A stretch of DNA of 13,493 nucleotides, from NCBI GenBank assembly GCA_023412745.1, contig JAEZBZ010000199.1, forward strand, positions 1 to 13,493, in the 5' to 3' direction. The notes beneath the pieces are model-generated. The model was not told where the DNA came from, did not search any database, and was given only the letters and a program-made list of their open reading frames with translations. How positions within the stretch are numbered: position 1 is the first letter of the stretch; every line of letters starts with the position of its first letter. Both the position numbers and the translations under genes were made by a program. The DNA comes from Pseudomonadota bacterium. Its GTDB lineage: Bacteria; Pseudomonadota; Alphaproteobacteria; Rhizobiales; Hyphomicrobiaceae. Positions 1-7,729 of the stretch are shown here, one piece after another.

Positions 1-10
1 GGCAAACCCA

Positions 11-25
11 CCGGAACGGTTCCGG
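11..25. repeat. 15-base palindrome at left edge
   Basis: Seven-base arms CCGGAAC and GTTCCGG flank a single G, forming a perfect inverted repeat about 90 bases before the first gene. It could be an operator, the stem of a transcription terminator, or simply coding sequence of a gene ending just inside the window, since all three forward frames are open at the edge. No T-run follows it. No function can be assigned from this alone. Confidence 0.3.
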
Positions 26-112
26 CGACGCCCGCGTCACAGACACGATTGTCCACTAAATGGTATAGGGGGCTGGTGCAGTGCAAGAGGCGCGGAAAGG
101 CTGCAATTAACA

Positions 113-340
113 ATGAGCAACGCAGAAAATGTTAACGGTGGGCCTGATGGGGCAACGGAAGGGGCTGCGGAACCGCAGCGCCAGCTCACGCCCGCTGCCC
201 AGCGCGCCTTGAAGGAAGCCGAGGAGCGTCGCCGCGCAGCCGGCAACGAACAGCGTCCGACCGAAGTCGGCGGCCGCAACGGCCCCGATCCAGTGCGATT
301 CGGTGACTGGGAAAAGGGCGGGATCGCCTCGGATTTCTGA
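113..340 (+). CDS. SDHAF4-like (DUF1674) succinate dehydrogenase assembly factor
   Basis: This 75-residue protein has a disordered, charged first half and the family signature at residues 49-75: PTEVGGRNGPDP, then VRFGDWE, then KGG, ending in SDF. That C-terminal block defines DUF1674, the family of the mitochondrial factor SDHAF4, which binds the flavinated SdhA subunit and helps assemble succinate dehydrogenase. The role in this organism is inferred from the family. Length and position of the motif at the extreme C-terminus are typical for alphaproteobacterial members. The ATG at 113 is preceded by a purine-rich GGAAAGG about 12 bases upstream, a somewhat distant ribosome site. It converges on the ROK gene, with 40 bases between the two stop codons and no clear terminator there. 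Confidence 0.88.
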   Translation: MSNAENVNGGPDGATEGAAEPQRQLTPAAQRALKEAEERRRAAGNEQRPTEVGGRNGPDPVRFGDWEKGGIASDF

Positions 341-380
341 GATCATTCGGACGGGTGCACACCGCAGACGGCGCCAAGGC

Positions 381-1463
381 TCAGCCTTTGCGCGATGCCT
401 TCTGCTCCCGGCCGCGGTTGGTGAAGCGCGCGTTGCCGAGACCGGTGCCAATGGTCAGGACGCCCCAGTGGTCGAGATCCTTCATACGCGGGAGCTCGCT
501 CAAGCCCTGCACAACGGCATCGTTGTGCATGACGATCATGGTCTCGTGCTGACCGATTTCGGGGATCGCCTCGCGGATCGCCCTCGGCAGGTTGAACTTG
601 CTGCTTTCCCAATTGCCCGGCAGGTTCTGCGCGCCTCGTTCAATTGATCCGTCGCTAGCGATCACTCCAGGACAAGCGATCCCGACAACCGGCGCAAGTT
701 TCATGGCTTCCTTATCGGCGCGCCGGCACAAGTCTTTTAGCATCTCGTTCAGGCGATCGATCGCGTGGGAACGGCCTATGTCCTCGTCGCCATGACGCCA
801 AACCTCGGAAAACTCCACCACGGCCTTGGCGAGATCCTTAGACTTCTTGAGATTGAGTTCGACGACGCCGGCGCGGATGTTGGTGCCGCCGATGTCGACG
901 GCCAGGATTCCGTCGTAGCCATTCAACATCCAGGCCGGCAGCAAATGCGCGGCACCGACCAGACCGGCATCGTCCGGATCGTTAGCAATCAGCTTCAGAT
1001 CGATCGGCACGTCGGCGGATTTCAGGATCAGGCTGCAACGCCCGACAGCCAGCTCACCCACCCGGCTGGCACGAAACCCACCACCGATGACCACGGCCTG
1101 CGTATCCTGCCAGGACTTCTGGCGCATGAAACGCCGGATCACCTTGGCGAGCTGCTGCGCGAACTCTTCAACCGCGCTTTGCACCAGGCCAGCCGCCTCT
1201 GGCTCCCCTTTTGCCAGGATCGCTTCCAGCTTCTTGCGGCCGATATCGTCCGTTGGCGTGTCACCGAACGGATCCTCGCCGAGCTCTCGCAATGGCTTTC
1301 GCCATTTGTCTACGATGTCCCAGAATGCGCGCCGGCTTGCCTTATCCCCGACAAAGCCGTCTTCGTCTTCGACTTCCAGGTTATAGCTGTCGACCTCGAC
1401 GCTCGGCAGCGTTGCAGCACCGTGGGTCGGCAGAGTTGGCTGGTCGGCGGATTTGTTGGTCAT
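381..1463 (-). CDS. ROK-family sugar kinase-like protein, circularly permuted
   Basis: This 360-residue protein carries the motifs of ROK (repressor/ORF/kinase) sugar kinases in an unusual order. Residues about 75-172 resemble the normal C-terminal part: a helix, VVIGGG at 124-129, and DDAGLVGAA at 164-172. The normal N-terminal part follows: the phosphate-binding AVDIGGTN at 188-195, CPGVI at 264-268, NLPGNW at 280-285, the catalytic-type Asp in HNDA at 313-316, and IGTGLGNA at 338-345, close to the end. Standard ROK kinases begin with DIGGT(K/N) and end with the GGG and DAGL(I/V)GAA motifs. The zinc motif CxCGxxGC of many ROK proteins is absent. All key residues of one kinase are present once, so it is likely an active glucokinase-like enzyme; the substrate is unknown. 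No helix-turn-helix region is evident. The ATG at 1463 has a weak GGGA upstream. A long antisense frame over this gene was judged a shadow. Confidence 0.85.
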   Translation of the reverse strand: MTNKSADQPTLPTHGAATLPSVEVDSYNLEVEDEDGFVGDKASRRAFWDIVDKWRKPLRELGEDPFGDTPTDDIGRKKLEAILAKGEPEAAGLVQSAVEEFAQQLAKVIRRFMRQKSWQDTQAVVIGGGFRASRVGELAVGRCSLILKSADVPIDLKLIANDPDDAGLVGAAHLLPAWMLNGYDGILAVDIGGTNIRAGVVELNLKKSKDLAKAVVEFSEVWRHGDEDIGRSHAIDRLNEMLKDLCRRADKEAMKLAPVVGIACPGVIASDGSIERGAQNLPGNWESSKFNLPRAIREAIPEIGQHETMIVMHNDAVVQGLSELPRMKDLDHWGVLTIGTGLGNARFTNRGREQKASRKG

Positions 1464-2016
1464 GAAGTCCCATTGTTACGCTGTTCGACGTTAGCTAACG
1501 CTCAAGACAACGCCACAGTTCCCGCCCGGGCTAGCAGCCTGCGTTGCCGGGACGCCTGCAATCAACGCCGGCTCCGGCACTGCGTTTCCCATACCGACAC
1601 GCTGTCGAACGGTGCATTGCAATTCGGGCGCGAAGGTCTTGTCAGAAGAGGCGCCAGTGTTTCGGTTGATCAACGTTTGCCACCGACACCACCGCGGCGG
1701 CCGATCTGGCCTCCTTGAGCGATGCATCCTGCCGTGTCCGAGCGGATAGCGCGAAGGCGATCCGCCCCGGCATCCCTCTGATCGAGGGCTCCCGCCACGC
1801 CAAACGGGCGACCTGAAAGGTGTGCCAATGGGTCCGTGGAATGGTGGTTGCAGGATCGCGCACCCGGCGCTATTAACGCGCACTCAGGCATGAGGCACGA
1901 TGGCGCTGGACGGCGCAGTCTGCTATATTGTCAGAGCAACATTGCCTGCTTCACGGTCGGTTCTGGGTTTTCAGGCGTCCACGGGGTAGCCAATAAAGCC
2001 GCTGTATCAACGGCTT
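1464..2016. other. Intergenic region between ROK gene and tRNA-Thr
   Basis: This 553-base stretch contains several short open frames on both strands, none with a recognisable domain, a consistent codon-position pattern or a good ribosome site. The ROK gene reads leftwards from its left end, so its promoter should lie here, as should the promoter of the tRNA towards the right end. Apart from a perfect 12-base palindrome near the ROK start, I see no structure I can name. Confidence 0.5.
1489..1500. promoter_or_regulatory. Perfect 12-base palindrome upstream of ROK gene
   Basis: CGTTAGCTAACG is a perfect dyad centred 31 bases upstream of the ROK start codon, a position suited to an operator that blocks transcription initiation. 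Which regulator would bind is unknown, and no convincing -35/-10 pair could be placed around it. The operator role is inference from symmetry and position. Confidence 0.3.
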
Positions 2017-2092
2017 GCCGCAATAGCTCAGTCGGTAGAGCACGTCATTCGTAATGACGGGGTCGGGGGTTCGATTCCCTCTTGCGGCACCA
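2017..2092 (+). tRNA. tRNA-Thr (anticodon CGT)
   Basis: A 76-base tRNA including the encoded CCA. The acceptor arm GCCGCAA pairs perfectly with TTGCGGC at 2082-2088, followed by discriminator A and CCA. The D-arm carries AGCTCAGTCGGTAGAGC. The anticodon arm has a perfect 5-bp stem CGTCA/TGACG around the loop TTCGTAA, giving anticodon CGT, which reads the threonine codon ACG. The T-arm has the usual GGTTCGATTCC core. All arms are intact, so the gene should be functional. Its 3' end is partly repeated about 395 bases downstream. Confidence 0.97.
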
Positions 2093-2126
2093 ACAAAATC
2101 AAGCACCTATGCGAAATCCCAAGCTT

Positions 2127-2147
2127 ATGCGTCTTAGAAAGACGCGT
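2127..2147 (+). other. Stem-loop downstream of tRNA-Thr
   Basis: ATGCGTCTT and AAGACGCGT can pair as a 9-bp stem, including one G-T wobble, around the triloop AGA. It starts 34 bases after the tRNA. No T-run follows, so it is not a classical rho-independent terminator. It may be a 3' processing or transcript-end structure of the tRNA precursor. Confidence 0.4.
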
Positions 2148-2477
2148 GGCCGCCCTAGCGAAGTATGTTAGCGCTATCGTCAGCATGATGCGCCGCTTCC
2201 GGACCAGACTGGCCGGGATTGCTTTTCAGGTGGGTATTATGCCACCTCATCGCGCCACAGCGGGAAGCCTTGGAGCCAACGGTCGGCCGCACGAGGACCG
2301 TCCCTCGCGGCTCCCATCGAAATCCTGCAACCAAACGTCCAGCATCTGAAATTTCGTCGGGTCCTTCGGTGTGCCGTGCGCCTGCCGCCATCGGAGCTGC
2401 TCTCTCAGGGTCTATCGTTTGCCATACCAACATCCTCGACGCATCGCCTTTCGGCCGCGCGGTCGGTGGTAGGTGCC

Positions 2478-2490
2478 GCGGCACCAGCAA
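2478..2490 (+). repeat. Near-copy of the tRNA-Thr 3' end (possible att remnant)
   Basis: GCGGCACCAGCAA matches GCGGCACCAACAA at 2084-2096 in 12 of 13 positions, in the same orientation. The tRNA copy spans the end of the acceptor arm, the CCA and four bases beyond it. Direct repeats of a tRNA 3' end mark sites of integrase-mediated insertion, but they are usually longer, and no integrase is visible. This could therefore be chance or the worn remnant of an attachment site. Confidence 0.25.
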
Positions 2491-2717
2491 TTTCAGCCGC
2501 AGCTACCGCGGGCCGGATCGTGCTCCGGCACGCGCCAAACGCCGTCGCGGTCTTTTTGCGTCGGGTCGTTGTGAGGAAGATGGGAAACGTCGTCGAGCAG
2601 GGCTCGTCCAACATCGTATATCGTATTGCTGCACGGAGCGATGACCGCAGCAGCAATTGCTCCGTAAGATGCCGCACTTTGCACCTGAGGGGCAGGCTGC
2701 GATGTTGGCTATCGGTG

Positions 2718-2745
2718 TCGACAAATACCTCAATAGAGGTAATTT
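2718..2745 (+). promoter_or_regulatory. Candidate hyuB promoter with operator-like dyad
   Basis: A perfect inverted repeat TACCTC-AATA-GAGGTA lies at 2726-2741, about 150 bases before hyuB. It sits between a -35-like TCGACA (2718-2723, five of six matches to TTGACA) and a weak -10-like TAATTT (2740-2745), 16 bases apart. A dyad between -35 and -10 is typical of MerR-family control, but no such regulator is in the window. Promoter assignment is tentative because the -10 match is poor. Confidence 0.25.
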
Positions 2746-2887
2746 ACGCTTTCCGGATGCTTCGTCATTCTCCCAAGAACATGAGATGCGGGCGGAATGG
2801 GCTGCAGCTTCGCCGCGGCAACTGATTGTCCTGCTCTCGTCAGGGATGGTCAGACGGTAAGACCACGACGAGGATGGGATTCCGGCC

Positions 2888-4546
2888 TTGGCAGCAATAA
2901 GCAGAATTACGAGTTCCGTTATTCAGCAACGGCTTGAGGCCGTCGTCGCCGAAATGGGCGAAGCAATGCTGCGAACGGCCTATTCCCAGATTCTCAATTC
3001 CAGCCGCGATTTCTCGACGGCGATTTTCGATGGTCGCGGTCGTCTTGTAGCGCAGGCGGATCACATTCCGCTGCACGTCGGCGCATTGCCGTTCGCCCTG
3101 CAGTCCATTCTTGCGGATTTCGAGGGTGACATTCATCAGGGCGATGTTTTCCTGCTGAACGATCCCTATCATGGCGGCAATCATTTGCCGGACATCACGG
3201 CGTTTGTGCCGGTTTTCGCTGACGGCGGAGATGTTCCGATTTTCTGGACCATCAATCGTGCGCATCAAAGCGATATTGGGGGCGCGACGCACGGTTCCTA
3301 TAACCCGGCCGCCACCGAGATCTGGCAGGAGGGGATCCGCATTACGCCGGTCCGGCTGTATGAGCAGGGTCGGCTGCGCACGGATCTGCGCAAGATGCTG
3401 GCCACAAATATCCGCCATCCGGCCGATTTCATCGGCGATCTCGACGCTATGGTCGGGTCGGTGCGGTCAGGCGAGCGCCGCCTGCAGAAGCTATTGCGCG
3501 ATTATGGCCTGGATGTCGTTGAGCAGGCGATCGATGACATTCTGAATGGCGCGGAGGCGCAGGCGCGCGCATGCGTGGCGGCCTGGAAAGACGGCGTCTA
3601 CGAAGGCGAAAGCTTCCTGGATGACGATGGTCACGACGCAAAGTCGGTGCGGCTGCACGCGACCGTGGAGAAAAAGGGTAGCGCTCTGTTTGTTGACCTG
3701 TCGCGCTGTGCGCCGCAGGTCAAGGGCTTCATCAACTCGTCCTACGCCAACACCATCTCGGCCGTGCATATGGCCCTGGCATTTCTCATCGATGCCGAAA
3801 TTCCCAAGAATGAGGGCACATTCCGCCTCATCCATGTGAAAACCGTCGAGGGCACGATCGTCCACCCGCGGCCTCCAGCGCCGGTGACCCTTTCGACCAA
3901 TCATCCCTCGCAGGAAATCGCCGAAGCGATCATCAAGGCACTCGCCGCGGCTTGCCCGGATCGCGTGATCGCGGGCTGGGGACGGCGGTTCCGCATCGCA
4001 ATCAAGGGCATTAATCCACGCACCGGCAAACAGTTCATCTGGCATTTGTTCCATGCCCGTCCCGGCGCTGGCGCATCGAAGGATGCTGACGGCTGGTCGA
4101 ACGTTGGCGAGTTGGCAGCCGCCGGCGGCCTGAAGTTCGGTAGTGTCGAGGTTGCGGAAACGCGCTTCCCGCTGTTTTTCGAAACGCATGAGTTCCGGCC
4201 GGATTCGGCGGGACAAGGGCGGCACCGCGGCGGATTGGGCGCCACGCTCACCATGGTGTGCGAAACCGAGCAGGACGCCGTCGGCAATACCGCTGGCGAC
4301 GGCGTGATCATCGGCGGTTATGGCATTCTTGGCGGCAAGGACGGCCTGCCGCATCACTACAGGCAGGCGTCGGGCGACAGCGTTCGCGACCTGAAGACCA
4401 AGGAAACGAATATTGTCATCAAGCCGGGCGACAAGCTGGTCGTCGATTCCGCCGGTGGCGGCGGTTATGGCCCCCCCGAACAACGCACCGCCGAAGACAG
4501 CCGTAACGACGAGATCGATGGACTGATCTCCAAGCCTGCCCGCTGA
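2888..4546 (+). CDS. hyuB: Hydantoinase B/oxoprolinase family subunit (HyuB)
   Basis: This 552-residue protein is a full-length member of the hydantoinase-B family, the metal-dependent hydrolytic subunit that works with HyuA on cyclic amides (N-methylhydantoin, 5-oxoproline, caprolactam) or, in related enzymes, in carboxylation. Family blocks visible are RDFSTAIFD (40-48), LVAQADHIPLHVG (53-65), LLNDPYHGGNHLPD (89-102) and the HQSDIGG segment (126-132). Asp41, His99, Asp102 and His126 are likely metal ligands; this is inferred. The C-terminus has the Gly-rich DSAGGGGYG. The start is TTG: no ATG or GTG lies between the upstream in-frame stop at 2858 and the conserved region, and GGGA (2876-2879) and GAGG (2870-2873) precede it. 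It ends 20 bases before hyuA, implying one operon. The substrate cannot be told from sequence; acetone- or acetophenone-carboxylase-type partners are not seen. Confidence 0.9.
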   Translation: MAAISRITSSVIQQRLEAVVAEMGEAMLRTAYSQILNSSRDFSTAIFDGRGRLVAQADHIPLHVGALPFALQSILADFEGDIHQGDVFLLNDPYHGGNHLPDITAFVPVFADGGDVPIFWTINRAHQSDIGGATHGSYNPAATEIWQEGIRITPVRLYEQGRLRTDLRKMLATNIRHPADFIGDLDAMVGSVRSGERRLQKLLRDYGLDVVEQAIDDILNGAEAQARACVAAWKDGVYEGESFLDDDGHDAKSVRLHATVEKKGSALFVDLSRCAPQVKGFINSSYANTISAVHMALAFLIDAEIPKNEGTFRLIHVKTVEGTIVHPRPPAPVTLSTNHPSQEIAEAIIKALAAACPDRVIAGWGRRFRIAIKGINPRTGKQFIWHLFHARPGAGASKDADGWSNVGELAAAGGLKFGSVEVAETRFPLFFETHEFRPDSAGQGRHRGGLGATLTMVCETEQDAVGNTAGDGVIIGGYGILGGKDGLPHHYRQASGDSVRDLKTKETNIVIKPGDKLVVDSAGGGGYGPPEQRTAEDSRNDEIDGLISKPAR

Positions 4547-4566
4547 CGATTTCAACGAGGATATCC

Positions 4567-6615
4567 ATGTATCGCATTGGTATTGACGTCGGTGGCACGT
4601 TCACCGATTTCGTCGCGATTGACAGCGCCGGCCAGGTCACGATTGCAAAGTCGCCGTCCACGCCGGCCGACCAGTCGAAGGGCGTGCTGGCGGGCCTTAC
4701 CGTGCTCGCAGAAGAAATGGGCATGAGCCGTAAGGATCTGCTGGCGAAGACCGGTCAGATCGTTCACGGCACCACGGCTGCGACGAACGCGCTGCTGCAG
4801 CGTCGCGGCGCCAAAGTCGGGCTGCTGACGACCGAGGGCCATCGCGATGTGCTGGAGCAGCGCGAAGGGCTGAAGCCGGAGCGCTACAATCTGCGCCTGG
4901 CACCGCACGCACCGCTGGTTCCGCGTCATCTCCGGCTTGGCGTGAAAGAGCGCATGCGTTTCGATGGCTCCGTGCTGACGCCGCTCGATGAGGCGAATTT
5001 GCGCGGCAGCATCCGCACCCTGCAGAGCCATGGCGTCGAGACGATCGCGATCTGTTTCCTGCATGCGCACAGCAACGCCGCGCACGAGCAGATGGCGCGG
5101 CACATCGTCGAAGAGATGATGCCCGGCGTTTATATTTCTCTGTCGTCCGAGGTCATCTGCGAAATCAAGGAATACGAGCGTTTTTCGACCACGGTCGTAA
5201 ATGCGTTCGTCGGCCTGGAACTTGGCCGATACTTGAAGAACCTTGAAGGGCAGCTGCGCGAGGCCGGCTACGTCAACGAGGTGCTGATCATGCACTCGCA
5301 TGGCGGCGTCGGAACGATCGCGGATTCCACCGCGCTCGCGGCGGCTTGTGTTCTCTCCGGTCCGGCGGGCGGCATCGCAGCGGCGCGCTATATTTCGACC
5401 CTGACCGGCGAGGAAAACCTGGTCTCGTTCGATATGGGTGGCACCAGCACGGACATTGCGATCCTCGAACAAGGCCGGGTTCCGCTCAGCACCAATCGCG
5501 ACATCAGCGATATCCGTATCGCGTTGCCAAGCATCGACATTCACACCATTGGATCGGGCGGCGGTTCGATCGCGCACGTCAACATCGGCGGAATTCTGCA
5601 CGTCGGCCCGCAGAGCGCGGGTGCGGATCCCGGTCCTGCCTCCTATGGCAAGGGCGGTCTGCAGCCGGCCGTCACTGACGCGAATGTCGTGCTTGGCTAT
5701 TTCGATCCGAAGAGCTTTCTCGGCGGACGCACGAGTTTTGACGGTCAGGCGGCCGAAACTGCGGTTTCGCGCACGGCCAGGGACCTGGGATGCACGGTCT
5801 ACGAAGCGGCCGAGGGCATCCAGCGGGTCGTCAACACGCAGATGGCCGAGGGCGTGCGTGTGATGTCCGTACGCCGGGGTGTCGATCTCAGGAACTACAC
5901 ACTGCTGTCGTTTGGTGGCGCGGCCGGCCTGCATGTATCGGACGTGGCGCGCATTCTCGACGTCAAGCGGGTCATTGTTCCCGGTGTGGCGTCGGTTCTA
6001 TCGGCCTGGGGCATGCTGGCGACGGATCTGCGCTATGAACTGAGTAGCTCGCACATGAGCAGCATGGCCAGCGCGGATGCAACGGCGCTGCGCAAGGCGT
6101 TTCGCGAGCTTGAGCTGCAAGGCCGCATGAAGCTGAAGGGTCTCGAGCACGCCAATGTCGAGATCGAGCGATCGGTCGACATGCGCTACGGCGAGCAGGT
6201 GTTCGAGCTGAACGTGTCACTCGACGGCGTCGATATCGACACCGACAGCTTCATCGACGAGGTGGTCCAGCGCTTCCATAAGCGGCACGAGGAAGTCTAC
6301 ACCTACAAAAACCTCGCGCAGGAGGTGATCCTGGTGAACATCCGCGTGTCGGCGATCGGCAAGCTCGATGCGGTCAGGCCGCGCAGTCTGGCGCGTGCGG
6401 AGGTCACTGCGGATCAGGCCAGCAAGACGCGACGCGTGTATGCCAACGGATGGAGCGACATTCCGGTTTACGAACTGGATCGCCTGTCCATCGGAGCAGT
6501 GGTAGAAGGGCCCGCGCTCGTCGAATCCAAGACCACCACGGTGGCCTTGCGTCCTGGCGACCGCGCGGTTGTCAATAATCTGGGCTGGCTCGATATCGCG
6601 GTCGGTAATGCTTAG
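4567..6615 (+). CDS. hyuA: Hydantoinase A/oxoprolinase family ATP-binding subunit (HyuA)
   Basis: This 682-residue protein is the ATP-using partner of HyuB. It has the actin-like/ASKHA layout of the family: an N-terminal phosphate motif DVGGTFTD (7-14), HGTTAATNA (68-76), EIKEYERFSTTVVNAF (199-214), SGPAGG (264-269), a second phosphate motif DMGGTSTD (289-296), GSGGGSIA (329-336) and GPQSAGADPGPA (347-358). The length is normal and no motif is missing. In characterised relatives this subunit phosphorylates the lactam or hydantoin carbonyl oxygen so that the B subunit can open the ring. The ATG follows an AACGAGG ribosome site, 20 bases after the hyuB stop. The threonine-aldolase gene starts 32 bases beyond its end, so the three are probably cotranscribed. 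Acetone- or acetophenone-carboxylase subunits have the same fold and remain possible, though their other subunits are not present. Confidence 0.93.
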   Translation: MYRIGIDVGGTFTDFVAIDSAGQVTIAKSPSTPADQSKGVLAGLTVLAEEMGMSRKDLLAKTGQIVHGTTAATNALLQRRGAKVGLLTTEGHRDVLEQREGLKPERYNLRLAPHAPLVPRHLRLGVKERMRFDGSVLTPLDEANLRGSIRTLQSHGVETIAICFLHAHSNAAHEQMARHIVEEMMPGVYISLSSEVICEIKEYERFSTTVVNAFVGLELGRYLKNLEGQLREAGYVNEVLIMHSHGGVGTIADSTALAAACVLSGPAGGIAAARYISTLTGEENLVSFDMGGTSTDIAILEQGRVPLSTNRDISDIRIALPSIDIHTIGSGGGSIAHVNIGGILHVGPQSAGADPGPASYGKGGLQPAVTDANVVLGYFDPKSFLGGRTSFDGQAAETAVSRTARDLGCTVYEAAEGIQRVVNTQMAEGVRVMSVRRGVDLRNYTLLSFGGAAGLHVSDVARILDVKRVIVPGVASVLSAWGMLATDLRYELSSSHMSSMASADATALRKAFRELELQGRMKLKGLEHANVEIERSVDMRYGEQVFELNVSLDGVDIDTDSFIDEVVQRFHKRHEEVYTYKNLAQEVILVNIRVSAIGKLDAVRPRSLARAEVTADQASKTRRVYANGWSDIPVYELDRLSIGAVVEGPALVESKTTTVALRPGDRAVVNNLGWLDIAVGNA

Positions 6616-6647
6616 CGAGCGCACGCCCCCGACCAGGGCTGCAATGA

Positions 6648-7694
6648 ATGCATGCGTTTTACAGTGATAACGTCGCGGGCATGTGCCCGGAGCTGCTCGC
6701 AGCGATCGCAGCGGCCAATGAGGGCTATACGCCGAGCTACGCCGACGACGCGCTGACCAAGGAGCTTGAGGCCGTCGTCTCGGCCGTGTTCGAAGCGCCG
6801 GCGGCCGTGTTCCTGACGGCGACCGGCACGGCGGCGAACGCACTCTCGATTGCTGGGCTGTGTCCGCCGTGGAAGCGCACGCTGTGCCATCGGCGCAGTC
6901 ATGTCATGGAAAGCGAAGCCGGTGCGCCGGAAGCTTTCGGCGGTGGCGGCAAGCTGACCGCGCCGCGCGATGGACCGTTCGACAAGCTGGCTGCGCGCGA
7001 CATCGAAGCCGCGCTGCGCGCGTTCAAGCCCGGAGACCCGCACACGCCATGCTTCGGGCTGGTCTCGGTTTCACAAGTGACCGAGGCCGGCAGCGTCTAT
7101 TCGCTGGATGAACTGCGCGAGATTTCTGCGATCGTGAAAAGATACGGCGCCCTGCTGCACATGGACGGCGCGCGTTTTGCCAATGCGCTCGTCGCCACCG
7201 GCGCCTCGCCGGCCGACATGGCGACGCGGATCGGTGTCGATGCTCTGTCGCTCGGCATCGCGAAGAACGGCGGCGCGTTCTGCGAACTCGTCGTGCTGTT
7301 CGACCGGGCAAAAGCGGAGGAGTTCCGCTTCCGCCAGATGCGCGCCGGGCAGTTGCTTTCAAAGCATCGCTTTCTCGCCGCGCAAGCCCTCACATCTTTC
7401 CGCGACGGCCTTTGGCTGAAGCTCGCCGCCCACGCCAACCGGCAGGCGCAGGCGTTGGCGGAAGGGCTGCGGGCGAAGACCATCGAGCTGGCCCTCGACG
7501 TCGAGGCCAACCTGCTGTTTCCGCTGATCGAGGAAAGCCGTGCCCGCCGCCTGAGCGACGATGGGCACGTCATCAAGACGTATGATCCCGCGGCCTTCGG
7601 TCGCCCGGACGCTGAAGGGAGCCGCGTTCTGCGTCTGGTGACGAGCTGGAAAACGACCGATGCCGACATCCAGCGCTGTCTCGACGCGCTCTGA
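6648..7694 (+). CDS. ltaE: Low-specificity L-threonine aldolase family protein
   Basis: A 348-residue PLP enzyme of the threonine-aldolase/beta-eliminating-lyase family, expected to cleave beta-hydroxy amino acids such as threonine to glycine and an aldehyde. Visible landmarks are the N-terminal FYSDNVAG, the phosphate-binding TATGTAANA (57-65), the ring-stacking His region around 81-85 followed by EAGAPEAF, TEAGSVY (145-151), the cofactor-binding HMDGARFANAL (171-181), the Schiff-base Lys206 in SLGIAKNGG, and GQLLSKHRFLAAQ (234-246). The stereochemical preference is not readable with certainty. The ATG at 6648 is supported by AGGG about nine bases upstream; the nearby ATGs at 6644 and 6652 are out of frame. 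It is the third gene of the hyuBA unit and could supply or consume glycine-type products of that pathway. It converges on the oxidase gene with only 21 bases between stops. Confidence 0.9.
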   Translation: MHAFYSDNVAGMCPELLAAIAAANEGYTPSYADDALTKELEAVVSAVFEAPAAVFLTATGTAANALSIAGLCPPWKRTLCHRRSHVMESEAGAPEAFGGGGKLTAPRDGPFDKLAARDIEAALRAFKPGDPHTPCFGLVSVSQVTEAGSVYSLDELREISAIVKRYGALLHMDGARFANALVATGASPADMATRIGVDALSLGIAKNGGAFCELVVLFDRAKAEEFRFRQMRAGQLLSKHRFLAAQALTSFRDGLWLKLAAHANRQAQALAEGLRAKTIELALDVEANLLFPLIEESRARRLSDDGHVIKTYDPAAFGRPDAEGSRVLRLVTSWKTTDADIQRCLDAL

Positions 7695-7705
7695 GACGAG
7701 GACAA

Positions 7706-7729
7706 GCGCGCGCGATCAAACGCGCGCGC
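7706..7729. terminator. GC stem-loop between convergent genes
   Basis: GCGCGCGCG (7706-7714) and CGCGCGCGC (7721-7729) form a perfect 9-bp stem with loop ATCAAA. It lies between the aldolase stop and the oxidase stop, and the oxidase TGA (complement of 7716-7718) sits in the loop. No T-run follows on either strand, so it may slow or protect both 3' ends rather than act as a standard terminator. Confidence 0.4.

Larger units (their letters stand above)
2093..2887. other. Gene-poor stretch between tRNA-Thr and hyuB
   Basis: About 795 bases hold overlapping open frames on both strands, the longest about 150 codons, rich in Arg, Ser and Cys, without any recognisable domain or the strong third-position G/C bias of the neighbouring genes. 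I read them as chance frames or the decayed remains of a gene. A short stem-loop follows the tRNA, a near-copy of the tRNA 3' end lies at 2478-2490, and a dyad that may belong to the hyuB promoter lies at 2726-2741. The position behind a tRNA gene is one where integrating elements commonly insert. Confidence 0.5.

Noticed and set aside
765..1718. A 317-codon open frame antisense to the ROK gene
   Set aside because: It lies opposite a gene with clear ROK motifs, has no recognisable domain, and long antisense frames are expected in GC-rich coding DNA.
2155..2825. Several 60-150-codon frames in the gap before hyuB
   Set aside because: They overlap on both strands, show no third-position G/C preference, no ribosome sites of note and no recognisable domain.
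4552..5934. A 460-codon open frame antisense to hyuA
   Set aside because: It is composed of Arg/Ala/Gln/His-rich sequence without motifs and mirrors the codon bias of hyuA on the other strand. The same holds for the 354-codon frame opposite hyuB (3491-4555).
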